Origin: JBJSXJ01 sp044235425 | GTDB lineage: Bacteria > Planctomycetota > Planctomycetia > Pirellulales > Pirellulaceae | DNA length: 64,000 nucleotides | NCBI GenBank assembly: GCA_044235425.1 | Contig: JBIIHW010000007.1 | Span: 1 to 64,000, forward strand | Reading direction: 5' to 3' | Shown: in pieces, positions 25,160-32,402 of the stretch | Layout of the letters: the number at the start of each line of letters is the position of its first letter | How positions within the stretch are numbered: the stretch's first letter is position 1 | Position numbers and translations under genes: made by a program | Notes under the pieces: generated by a model | Told to the model about the DNA's origin: nothing | Seen by the model: only the letters and a program-made list of their open reading frames with translations | Databases searched by the model: none

Positions 25160-25992
25160 CGTTTTTCCTGCTCTTCAGGCAATGGGAATAACTCCAGATC
25201 GCTGCCGCACAGTCGCTTGGGCGTGCGTTCTTCGAGAAAAGCGTGGAGTGCGTACTCGGTCTTCGCGTATCGCAGCCGGCGGGCGGCCTCGCCACGACCG
25301 GAGCGATACGAGTCGATCAGGAAGTCGCGCAAGATGATCACGACGTGGTCCACTTCGTCGGTGGACATGCCGCTCCGCAGCACGTCGCAGAAATGTGCCA
25401 GGCGGTTGTGGTCGACCGAGTAATACGCACGGCCGATGACGGCGCGAATCTGAGCCGTGGCCAAGCCTCGTGCCGGTGCGTGACCGAAATGTTCGACGGC
25501 GAACTCGAGTGCTTGTCGATGGCGACTGAATCGTTCGCCTTCCTCACCGGGTGTCATCCGCGACGACTGCGAGGACATGCCGGCCAGCATGGCACGCAAG
25601 GTGGCCAGGAGGATGACGTTGATTTCGCCGACCTGGCCGCTGATCGCCAGCACATCCAGATTGCTGCGTCGTTCCCCGGTGTCGACGACATGCCGGTTCT
25701 CGGAGGGTTCGTTGTAGAACACCCGCATGGTGACCGGCAGGTCGGCCTCGATGACGGCGCACAGCCGGTGTTGGCCGTCGATCAAGAGTCCGGTGACATC
25801 GAACGCGATGCCCTGATGCGTCAGTCGCCAGCGACCAGCCTTCATGTCGCGGGCCAGCCGTTCGACGTGCCGCTGGTTGATCGGGCGGTTATGCGTGTTT
25901 CCTTCGAGCCAGCGGAACGCCAGCTCGGGCGTCACGCTGAGCACGGCATCGTACGGGGCTTGAGTGACGCGGCGCTCGGGTGCGGTGATCAT
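25156..25992 (-). CDS. ParB-fold DGQHR-type protein
   Basis: A 278-aa protein whose N-terminal half holds NQRHVERLARDMKAGRW, LLIDGQHRLCAVIEADLPV and VVDTGERRSN. DGQHR is the ParB/DUF262-type nucleotide-binding signature. The C-terminal half is helical (RAVIGRAYYSVDHNRLAHF). Such genes recur in phage and ICE replication operons with unknown role; CTP- or ATP-dependent DNA binding is plausible from the fold. Confidence 0.7.
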   Translation of the reverse strand: MITAPERRVTQAPYDAVLSVTPELAFRWLEGNTHNRPINQRHVERLARDMKAGRWRLTHQGIAFDVTGLLIDGQHRLCAVIEADLPVTMRVFYNEPSENRHVVDTGERRSNLDVLAISGQVGEINVILLATLRAMLAGMSSQSSRMTPGEEGERFSRHRQALEFAVEHFGHAPARGLATAQIRAVIGRAYYSVDHNRLAHFCDVLRSGMSTDEVDHVVIILRDFLIDSYRSGRGEAARRLRYAKTEYALHAFLEERTPKRLCGSDLELFPLPEEQEKR

Positions 25993-26726
25993 GCGGCGGC
26001 TCCCTGTTCGGACAAGAGGTGGGTCAGTTCGGCAATCAGTGTTTGGACGAATTCGCTGGAGAATTCCCGCACAATGGTGGCGGCAGCCGTCTGCGGGTTA
26101 TTGGGAGAGAACTGCAGCGGGATCATGGGGCACGGCGCACTGTGCCCCAACTTGGGCTGAAATGCCTTAGGAGCGTTTTTGTCTTCCTTGGAGCGGCTCC
26201 GCGGGTGCCGATGAGTCGTGGCGTGATTTCCGATCTTGGACGTGTCCATCACACGCCCGTCACGGCAAGTGCGCACCTTGGACTTAGAACCGTTATAAGT
26301 GGCGAGACTCTTTCGAACGCGACCGACAAAGGGTTGCGAGACGCCGATGTGCAAAGCGATCTGAAGGTCAGACAAGCCCTGGCAGTGGTCGTGTTCGAGC
26401 GCCCGGATCACGGCATTCCGCTTATCTTCATTGGATCGAGCGAGTCCATGTTGTTTGTTGGCGCTGAGCGACAGCCACTGCGCATCGGCCAAGGTTCCCT
26501 GCTTCACCTCGACGTCGATTTCGGAACGGCCGGCGTTGGCGGCCGCCGCACAACGGTGAAAGCCATCCCAGCACCAGTAGTTGGTCCCGTCATACACGAC
26601 TTCGACCGGGGCAAACGCCACGCCCTCCCGCAGATCGCGGGCATAACGCTCGACGGTCTCCAGGTCCATGGCCACGCGCGGTTGCGTGCCTCCATCGCGT
26701 CGAATCAGTTTCAATGGCAACATCAT
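25989..26726 (-). CDS. ParB-like transcription/partition protein
   Basis: A 245-aa protein with a degenerate N-terminal ParB nuclease domain (QPRVAMDLETVERYARDLREG, YWCWDGFHRCAAAANAG) and a KorB-type helix-turn-helix (GLSDLQIALHIGVSQPFVGRVRKSL near residue 120). The C-terminal 100 residues are low-complexity plus a helical dimerisation-like segment. It overlaps the next gene by 4 bp. It is likely a DNA-binding regulator of this operon. Confidence 0.7.
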   Translation of the reverse strand: MMLPLKLIRRDGGTQPRVAMDLETVERYARDLREGVAFAPVEVVYDGTNYWCWDGFHRCAAAANAGRSEIDVEVKQGTLADAQWLSLSANKQHGLARSNEDKRNAVIRALEHDHCQGLSDLQIALHIGVSQPFVGRVRKSLATYNGSKSKVRTCRDGRVMDTSKIGNHATTHRHPRSRSKEDKNAPKAFQPKLGHSAPCPMIPLQFSPNNPQTAAATIVREFSSEFVQTLIAELTHLLSEQGAAA

Positions 26727-26745
26727 TTCGGTTGCTTCCGCCGGT

Positions 26746-27087
26746 TCACGTGTTCTGGGCCAATGTCAGGTAGAGTTGGACGGCCAATTGCGGCAGATCA
26801 TCCAACCGCACGACCGCCACCCACGGCTGGCGGTTCTGTTTGTGCAGCACCACCGGGATGTTCTCGCCGGCATCAACGACTGCCTGCGCGAGAGCGTCGT
26901 ACAGCCGGAGCGACTCGGCTCGCTTGACTTCGAAATGCACCTTGGGGATCGCGGTACGAATGTCGGGGGAATCGTCGGTGCCGGCGAACTGGCGGCCGCG
27001 GCTCGCCTCCGTGCGAAAGATCCTCCTGATCTCCGCGGCCGCCTCGCGTTCGCCACGCTTCCCTTTGTTGCGCGATCTCAATCCCAT
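26746..27087 (-). CDS. PD-(D/E)XK endonuclease (Holliday-junction-resolvase-like)
   Basis: A 113-aa single-domain nuclease. NKGKRGEREAAAEI gives the first Glu, SPDI the catalytic Asp, and HFEVKRAES the ExK. The fold and size fit the phage PDDEXK_HJR/VRR-NUC type. It sits next to recombination genes (DUF669, Sak4, RecE), so branched-DNA processing is likely. The start at 27087 (MGLRSR) has AAGGATG upstream; longer reading frames run through the tRNA-like sequence and are rejected. Confidence 0.75.
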   Translation of the reverse strand: MGLRSRNKGKRGEREAAAEIRRIFRTEASRGRQFAGTDDSPDIRTAIPKVHFEVKRAESLRLYDALAQAVVDAGENIPVVLHKQNRQPWVAVVRLDDLPQLAVQLYLTLAQNT

Positions 27088-27105
27088 GGACTCATCCTTC
27101 CTAAC

Positions 27106-27175
27106 GAAGCGGGGCGGGATTCGAACTCGCAACCATCTCCTTGTCGGGACCGCTCTGCCGTTGGCGTACCCGCTT
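27106..27175 (-). tRNA. Degenerate tRNA-like sequence
   Basis: The minus strand folds as a tRNA. The acceptor stem AAGCGGG/CCCGCTT is perfect, the D loop is CAACGGCAGA with a 3-bp stem, and the T loop is the canonical GTTCGAATC in a GCGAG/CCCGC stem with one mismatch. The anticodon arm is defective: only about 3 bp pair (TCC/GGA), the loop is about 6 nt (CGACAA), and no U33 precedes a possible GAC anticodon. It is 70 nt without CCA. It is probably a decayed phage tRNA, or a tRNA mimic. Confidence 0.5.
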
Positions 27176-27191
27176 CCGTCGCGCCTCCGTG

Positions 27192-27650
27192 CTATCCCAC
27201 CCGCCGCCACGGCGGCGTGTCGGTCGCCGCCTGCAGCGGCTTGCCAGTTACGCCTTCCTTTTTGGCGTAACCCTTGATCTCGTTCGTAACCTCGCCCATA
27301 TCCGGCCGCTTCTTGCACTTGACCGTGATCAACAGGGGCAGGTCGTGCAGTTCAACGCTGTCGTTCGGGGCCATGACGCCGACCGCTCGGCAGATGGCCG
27401 ACAACTCGGCGCGGGCGATCTTGACCGCCGTGGCGTTCTGGTTGTCGAGGTTCAACCGCGCCCACAGGAAGCGGTTCTTGAACTCGCCTTCGATGATCTG
27501 AAACGTGAGCTGCAGGTAGCTGCCGTTCTGGGCCTTGTTCACTTTGACTTCCGACTCCGTGATGACCGCCAGGTATTTGCCGGCGGGCACGGGATCGAAA
27601 TCGCTGGCTGGTTCAACTTGGTTGGCATCGAATCCTCGCAGGGTCGCCAT
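27192..27650 (-). CDS. DUF669 phage protein (ssDNA-binding-like)
   Basis: A 152-aa beta-rich protein with PAGKYLAVITESEVKVNK, SYLQLTFQIIEGEFKNR and WARLNLDN, which is DUF669. Family knowledge: DUF669 proteins accompany phage recombinases and probably bind single-stranded DNA. It is encoded directly after the Sak4-like ATPase, as expected for a recombination pair. Confidence 0.85.
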   Translation of the reverse strand: MATLRGFDANQVEPASDFDPVPAGKYLAVITESEVKVNKAQNGSYLQLTFQIIEGEFKNRFLWARLNLDNQNATAVKIARAELSAICRAVGVMAPNDSVELHDLPLLITVKCKKRPDMGEVTNEIKGYAKKEGVTGKPLQAATDTPPWRRVG

Positions 27651-27686
27651 GTGTCGTTCTCCTTGGTTGTGGAAGTGATGGGATCG

Positions 27687-28460
27687 TTACGATTTGACGG
27701 ACGAACTCGACGTGATCCCCGCGAGCAACGCGGGCCATTCGAGCGGCAATTCGGGGTCGAGGTTGTACCGGTTCTTGGCCACGCACGACGGGCCACCAAC
27801 GGTTCGCAGAATCCGTTCCCCACCGTCCTTGCCGATGGCGTGCGCCGTCGTGCGCTTCCGGCCAAAACCAGTCTCTTCGGTCTGCGTGCGGAATTTGCGA
27901 GTGGCGAAAAGCACCGCGTCGCACCACTCGGTCAGCAAGGCGCCGGCATGCTTGTGCAGACGTGGCGAGTAGCGGTCGTAGGGCGAGGCCTCGGGGTCCT
28001 CGAACTTTTCGACCTTGGCATGCGCGATCAGAATCACCGCCATGCAGCAGTCTTTGTGCAACGCGACCAGCCGTTCGATGAATTGTCGCCAGTAGGACAG
28101 GGCGTAGATGTAGCCCTTGCCGTAGCCACCGTCGACCTTCTCAATCGACTTGACACCGTAGTCCTGGCACACCGCGTCCCAGATCAGTCGCTCCAGCCAG
28201 TCGAGCGAATCGACCACGACCGTTTGGTAGGCGTGTTCCTGGCCATGCAGCTCGGTCAGCGCCGCCAGGGTGTCGGCGAACGAGGCCGCCAGCGGGAATT
28301 TGTCGCAATCGATCTCGCCGAGTCCGTCCTCGGTCTGCACGAACACCGGCTGAGGCGCGTTCGCGGCCAAGGTCGATTTGCCGATGCCTTCGGTACCGTA
28401 AACCAGAACGCGAGGTGGAGTGGATGTTCGACCGCGTTGGATTTGAGCAATGAGTCCCAT
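27687..28460 (-). CDS. Sak4-like RecA-fold ATPase (phage recombinase)
   Basis: A 257-aa AAA_24/RecA-fold protein: Walker A YGTEGIGKSTLA (residues 21-32) and Walker B TVVVDSLDWLE. It ends without further domains. Family knowledge: Sak4 proteins are single-strand annealing recombinases that work with an SSB. Neighbours are DUF669 and a RecE-like exonuclease, giving a complete recombination cassette. Confidence 0.82.
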   Translation of the reverse strand: MGLIAQIQRGRTSTPPRVLVYGTEGIGKSTLAANAPQPVFVQTEDGLGEIDCDKFPLAASFADTLAALTELHGQEHAYQTVVVDSLDWLERLIWDAVCQDYGVKSIEKVDGGYGKGYIYALSYWRQFIERLVALHKDCCMAVILIAHAKVEKFEDPEASPYDRYSPRLHKHAGALLTEWCDAVLFATRKFRTQTEETGFGRKRTTAHAIGKDGGERILRTVGGPSCVAKNRYNLDPELPLEWPALLAGITSSSSVKS

Positions 28461-28480
28461 GGTTCAGTCCTTGTTTGAGA

Positions 28481-28569
28481 GGGGTGAGGCTTGAGGCGTG
28501 AGGCTTGAGGGAAGAAAGACGCGGTTGAGTTCGTCTCTTCCTCACGCCTCAGGTCTCAAGCCTCAAGTC
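28481..28569. repeat. Large imperfect palindrome (REP/MITE-like)
   Basis: Two arms built from TGAGGCTTGAGGCGTGAGG (28485 onward) and its approximate complement (CTCACGCCTCAGGTCTCAAGC, 28540 onward) are separated by about 25 bp. Each arm is itself an internal near-duplication of GAGGCTTGAG. It lies between the exonuclease and Sak4 genes. It looks like a dispersed intergenic palindromic element or a strong attenuator. Confidence 0.5.
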
Positions 28570-28644
28570 TTCAAAACGCGACGGGCAGAAGGCAGCCGAC
28601 TCGGTCACCCCCGCTAACACCAACCACCCGCCGCGCACATTGAG

Positions 28645-29454
28645 TCAGACAAAATCGAAAAACCGGCAGTCCTCGTAACCTGTTGGCCAGTCGTCGGCCG
28701 CCAGGCAACGTTTCAGTCGTTCGATGGCCGCTTCGTTCTCCCGCTGAGCGGCGGCCAACGTGTCGTCAGTGACTTTCCAGACGCCGCAGCGGAACGGTGG
28801 TTTCTTTTCGACAGCGATGAAAAAGACGGGCATCGCCACACCGATTACTTGCGCGAGAACGGCGCGATAGAAGGCCACCTGGTGGCCGTAACCGAACCGA
28901 CGTGCGTCGGCTTCAAACCACGTGAGATCGTCGCAGGTCTTAAGATCAACGATCCCCTGGTGCGGGTCGAACCAATCCATACGGATTTGGCAAGAGAACC
29001 CGCAGTAATCGGTGCGGACGACGCCCTCGGGAATGCCGTCGGCCAGGAGCCGACCGGCAAGCTCGTGCGCACGCACGCTGACGGCCATCGAATTGATCAA
29101 CGCATACTGGTCGTCCGTCAGCACCGGCTTGCCTTGCTGCGCGGCCCACTCAGCGAAGGCCTTTGTGGTTGCGCCATAGGGCAGGCCGGTCTTCTCGTTG
29201 ATGGGACCGCCGACCGCGTATTCGGCGTCGAACCGTTCCTGGCCTTCGAGCGCCAGCGTATGAACGGCGCGGCCGACCACGTACGCGGGGCGGTCCTCAT
29301 CGACGATGATGCCCGTTCGCTTTTGGTGAAAAAGCTGCGGGCACCGGCGGAAGTCGGCCAGGGCGTGGCTCGACAGATGGTCCGTCGCCTGGGCGTGATA
29401 CGCCTCGGCGGATTCACGAATCAGGAAGGAGGGGTTGGTGAGTGTCGTTTGCAT
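28645..29454 (-). CDS. RecE-like PD-(D/E)XK exonuclease (DUF3799)
   Basis: A 269-aa nuclease with the RecE/DUF3799 layout: SSHALADFRRCPQLFHQKR (substrate lid), YVVGRAVHTLALEG, the catalytic pair around DWFDPHQGIVDLKTCDD, and GYGHQVAFYR. It degrades the 5' strand of dsDNA to feed the Sak4/DUF669 annealing pair. The start at 29454 (MQTTL) has AAGAGA upstream; an ATG 21 bp earlier has no Shine-Dalgarno. Promoter element 2 lies 27 bp upstream. Confidence 0.82.
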   Translation of the reverse strand: MQTTLTNPSFLIRESAEAYHAQATDHLSSHALADFRRCPQLFHQKRTGIIVDEDRPAYVVGRAVHTLALEGQERFDAEYAVGGPINEKTGLPYGATTKAFAEWAAQQGKPVLTDDQYALINSMAVSVRAHELAGRLLADGIPEGVVRTDYCGFSCQIRMDWFDPHQGIVDLKTCDDLTWFEADARRFGYGHQVAFYRAVLAQVIGVAMPVFFIAVEKKPPFRCGVWKVTDDTLAAAQRENEAAIERLKRCLAADDWPTGYEDCRFFDFV

Positions 29455-29480
29455 TTGTGATTCTCTTGTTGGCATGTCTG

Positions 29481-29511
29481 GTTACATATGCCGCGCGGAG
29501 CCAAACGGTCC
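29481..29511 (-). promoter_or_regulatory. Promoter-like element, copy 2 (GGACCG-16-ATATGTAAC)
   Basis: On the minus strand GGACCG (29506-29511) is followed by 16 bp and ATATGTAAC (29481-29489). It occupies the 74-bp gap between the sigma factor gene and the exonuclease gene, in the right place to drive the recombination/replication operon that runs to 17420. Confidence 0.65.
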
Positions 29512-29528
29512 GCGCGCCGAGAAAAAAA

Positions 29529-30119
29529 TCACACTTCGCCGAATCCAGCGTCCTCGAGGTGCTGCCTGGCCTGGGCGAGCAGGTTGTTGACCTGCCGGCG
29601 CGAGATTCCGAGTTCGGCGGCGAGAGCCGTCGGCTTCGCGCCATCCATAACCCGCTGGCAAAGGTGGCGGACGTCCGGCGGCATCTTGGCGAGCGCGACC
29701 TCCATCGCTTCCTGGTCTTCGAGTTGGTCCAGGTCACTGCGCGGCGTGGTGCCGATGCGCCGGGCCCTGTCATCGGGAGACAGCGACGACCGCAGCGAGC
29801 GCTTCTTCGATTCGTTGCCGCGCGGCGCGGCATCCAGCGACTGCGTGTGGAATCCGTCGGCGCGCATTTCCCGTTCGCGACTGCGCACCAGGATGGCCGC
29901 CGCCGAATTCACCATGCGATCGATGAACGTGTTGAGCGAGCTGCGATCGCCGTCGAACTTCGCGGCCTGGGTGAGCAGGTGCAGCCAGAGATCCTGCTCG
30001 ACGTCCTCACGGCACGAATGGCCGAAGTCTCGCCTCCGGCAGAGCTGCCGGGCCTTCACCCGTATCGAGGTCAGGGCGTACTCGTTCTGGACCAACTGCT
30101 GGACTTCGTGCGGTTGCAT
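29529..30119 (-). CDS. Element-encoded RNA polymerase sigma-70 family factor
   Basis: A 196-aa protein with a sigma region 2 (ALTSIRVKARQLCRRR, CREDVEQDLWLHLL, DRSSLNTFIDRMVNSAAA) and region 4 (MPPDVRHLCQRVM, GAKPTALAAELGISRRQVNNLLAQARQHL), joined by a basic Ser/Arg linker. There is no region 1 or 3, so it is ECF-sized. The ATG at 30119 is preferred because GGAGGC lies 6 bp upstream; a GTG five codons earlier is possible. It is the first gene of the long minus-strand operon and is the obvious candidate to recognise the 16-bp-spaced promoter elements. Confidence 0.8.
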   Translation of the reverse strand: MQPHEVQQLVQNEYALTSIRVKARQLCRRRDFGHSCREDVEQDLWLHLLTQAAKFDGDRSSLNTFIDRMVNSAAAILVRSREREMRADGFHTQSLDAAPRGNESKKRSLRSSLSPDDRARRIGTTPRSDLDQLEDQEAMEVALAKMPPDVRHLCQRVMDGAKPTALAAELGISRRQVNNLLAQARQHLEDAGFGEV

Positions 30120-30674
30120 GGGAGCCTCCGACACCGGAGGCGGTCACCCATTCACTGCCCTGCACATGGCGTCGCGAAACCGTCTCGCGAACTGGCATCC
30201 ACACGCGTTCCAGGAGGCATTTCCGGGTGTCGGCCCCTCGGCCTTCACCCGGCTCCCACGCTGTCGCAACTGTCGCGGTCAGCACACGCTTTCGCGACAG
30301 CGATGGGCAGCGACTAAGTCATTACAGCACAGACACTTGCGAACGATTCATGAATTCTGTCTTGGTGTCGCGTCACTGCGACAAGCCGAGTTCCCAGGGT
30401 TGGTTGCGTGAAAGGTGAATCGGACAAGAAGTCCCACGGTGGCGTTTTCAGAATCGCGGGAGCTTCGTGGAAGAGATCTGGCGATCGCCGCCCAGGAAAA
30501 CTAGCCTGATCGCGTTAGAATTGTCGTCGCTGCGGTGATAGCTTTGTGAGGACCAACGGACCACAGCGCAAGGTGGAGGAACAGTTCGTCGATTGTGTGC
30601 GGCTCACGCTGCGGACGCAGCCACCTCCGCCGGTGCGAAAACCATCGCTGCCCAAGACAGAATAGGAACTCTGC
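30120..30674. other. 555-bp intergenic region
   Basis: No gene is supported. A small hairpin CCTCCG-ACAC-CGGAGG overlaps the sigma factor initiation site (30122-30137) and could affect its translation. The promoter for the sigma gene must lie here, but no confident boxes were found. The last 150 bp lead into the SGNH hydrolase gene on the other strand. Confidence 0.4.
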
Positions 30675-31571
30675 ATGAACCAGAATTGCCGACAAGCACT
30701 TACAGGACTTCTCGCTGCGGCGTGTTTTGTGGCGATCACGGCTCACGCGGCCCTCGCGATCGACTATCCCTATCAAAACGCCGAGCCGCAGAAGACTGGT
30801 TGGCCGCTGACGGACGCAGAGCGGGCTTATGTCTTGAAGCCCGAGCACGAGCGGCGACCGGGGCGCGAGTCGAACAAGCATCTGCCCGCGATGTGGCCAG
30901 TCGTGCCGTCGGCAGGCCACTGGGGAGGAACCGCCTGGCTCGACACCCATGCGAAGCTGGTCGACTACGTGCAGGCCAACAACGGGCCAATCGACATTCT
31001 GCTCGTCGGCGACAGCATCACGCAGCAATGGGGCAGTCCGCTCGATAAAGGCGTGCTCAATGACGCCTGGAAGAAATATTTCGGCGGCTACAAGACGATC
31101 AACATCGGCATCGGCGGCGACAAGGCGCAGAACGTTCTGTGGCGGCTTGATCACGGAGGCGTCGCAGGACTCGAACCGCGACTGATCGTGTTGATGATCG
31201 GCAACAACAACATGTTCTTCACGCCGGAGACTGGAATCGAGCCCGCCGCGAAGGGCGTGCAGATGTGCGTCGCCAATGTCCGCGACAAGTTTCCGAAGGC
31301 GGACGTCATCGTCGCAAAGATCCTCCCCTGTCATGCTCCGGGCAACACCTTCTACGAGGACATCAAAAAGACGAACGCGGCCCTTGATCTGCTGAAGCTC
31401 GACAGTGACCCGAAGGTGCGGGTGCTCGATCTGACGAGCGACTTCGTCAATGCCGATGGCACGATCAAGAAGTCGCTCTTCACGCCGGACAACATTCATC
31501 TCTCGCTCGCGGGCTACGAGACCTTCGCCAACAAGTTAAAGCCGCTGGTAGAGAGATTGGTGAAGCGGTAA
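30675..31571 (+). CDS. Secreted SGNH/GDSL hydrolase (PAF-acetylhydrolase-like)
   Basis: A 298-aa exported esterase. The signal peptide is residues 1-29 (LLAAACFVAITAHAALA). Block I is DILLVGDSITQQW (catalytic Ser near 116), block II NIGIGGDKAQNVLWRL, block III MIGNNNMFF and block V DNIHLSLAGY (catalytic Asp/His). This is the GDSL-like lipase/acylhydrolase family, acting on acetyl or acyl esters of surface glycans or lipids in the periplasm or outside. AGGAAC precedes the ATG. It is the only ordinary-looking, chromosomal-style gene in the window, flanked by element operons on both sides; it may be host DNA trapped between two insertions. Confidence 0.85.
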   Translation: MNQNCRQALTGLLAAACFVAITAHAALAIDYPYQNAEPQKTGWPLTDAERAYVLKPEHERRPGRESNKHLPAMWPVVPSAGHWGGTAWLDTHAKLVDYVQANNGPIDILLVGDSITQQWGSPLDKGVLNDAWKKYFGGYKTINIGIGGDKAQNVLWRLDHGGVAGLEPRLIVLMIGNNNMFFTPETGIEPAAKGVQMCVANVRDKFPKADVIVAKILPCHAPGNTFYEDIKKTNAALDLLKLDSDPKVRVLDLTSDFVNADGTIKKSLFTPDNIHLSLAGYETFANKLKPLVERLVKR

Positions 31572-31619
31572 AGTCCTTGGAGAACGCCAATCGCAGTGAG
31601 GGCATGTAGGACATTTGCG

Positions 31620-31653
31620 GAACCTGGCGTTTCACACGGCAATGCCCAGGTTC
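31620..31653. terminator. Hairpin between convergent genes
   Basis: GAACCTGG (31620-31627) pairs with CCAGGTTC (31646-31653) between the SGNH hydrolase stop and the stop of the repeat protein on the opposite strand. There is no T-run; it is a candidate bidirectional terminator. Confidence 0.45.
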
Positions 31654-31655
31654 AC

Positions 31656-32402
31656 TCAGATCGGTTGGGGTGGTGCGATGGCTGCCGCCACGGCGTCGTC
31701 CCAGGTGGCAAAATAACGTCGTGCCGCTGATACAAGCCCACCTTCTTCTTCGCGGACGCGGGAACACTGGAGCGATTTCCCTTCCTGTTGCCGACGCCGT
31801 ATGGCATCCAGGATCGTTTGCCGGTCCCATTTCCGGCTGGTTCCAGTAGCGTTTCGCTCCGGGAGCAGGCCTGCGGCCTCCAATGCTCGCCGCCAACTGC
31901 GAAACAATTGCTTGGCGGCCACGGCGAACACTCGGTTCTCGAGGCACACGACGCTCCAACTCAGCGACAGGCCAGCTTCGTGCCGCTGTCGTAGTATCTC
32001 GATGATTTTGTCACGGTTGAGACTGCGCGGTCTGGAGGAGGGGCGAGCCTGTTCGAGGTTCATCCCCACTGCACGCAATGCTTGTTTCCATGACCCGAAA
32101 TGCCTTCGAGCCGCGTTAAAGAGCTGGCGATCTCGCTCTTTGTTTCGGCTGGCTGACAAATCGTATCCGTCCAAACACAACTGGCGGATTTTGCGTAGCA
32201 CGTGCTCGGGCTTCGATAGGTCGGCAGCAGCAACGCGACGTTCGCTGATCCCCGCGTATTGGAGGGCAGTGTCCCAGGTGCCGTAGAACTCACAGGCGGC
32301 GGCGTACAATTCCGGCGTCTCCAGAGTTACCAACTCCTCTGTCAGTCCCAGGTTCTGAACGTCTCGTTCGACGATTTGGCGGATTACGTCTTCGCGCGAC
32401 AT
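31656..32402 (-). CDS. Tandem FG-W repeat protein, four repeats
   Basis: A 248-aa protein made of four units of about 50-58 residues ending in (R)xFGSWxxALxxAG: YGTWDTALQYAG, FGSWKQALRAVG, FRSWRRALEAAG, FATWDDAVAAAI. Each unit begins with a helix of the form DxIIxxIRxRxxxG. The unit resembles the homing-endonuclease-associated repeat (Pfam HNH_repeat), which is thought to bind DNA. It is the last gene of the recombinase-ParB-ParB-repeat operon and overlaps the preceding gene by 19 bp. The start at 32402 has GAGAAAAGGGC upstream. Modular DNA recognition is an inference. Confidence 0.7.
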   Translation of the reverse strand: MSREDVIRQIVERDVQNLGLTEELVTLETPELYAAACEFYGTWDTALQYAGISERRVAAADLSKPEHVLRKIRQLCLDGYDLSASRNKERDRQLFNAARRHFGSWKQALRAVGMNLEQARPSSRPRSLNRDKIIEILRQRHEAGLSLSWSVVCLENRVFAVAAKQLFRSWRRALEAAGLLPERNATGTSRKWDRQTILDAIRRRQQEGKSLQCSRVREEEGGLVSAARRYFATWDDAVAAAIAPPQPI

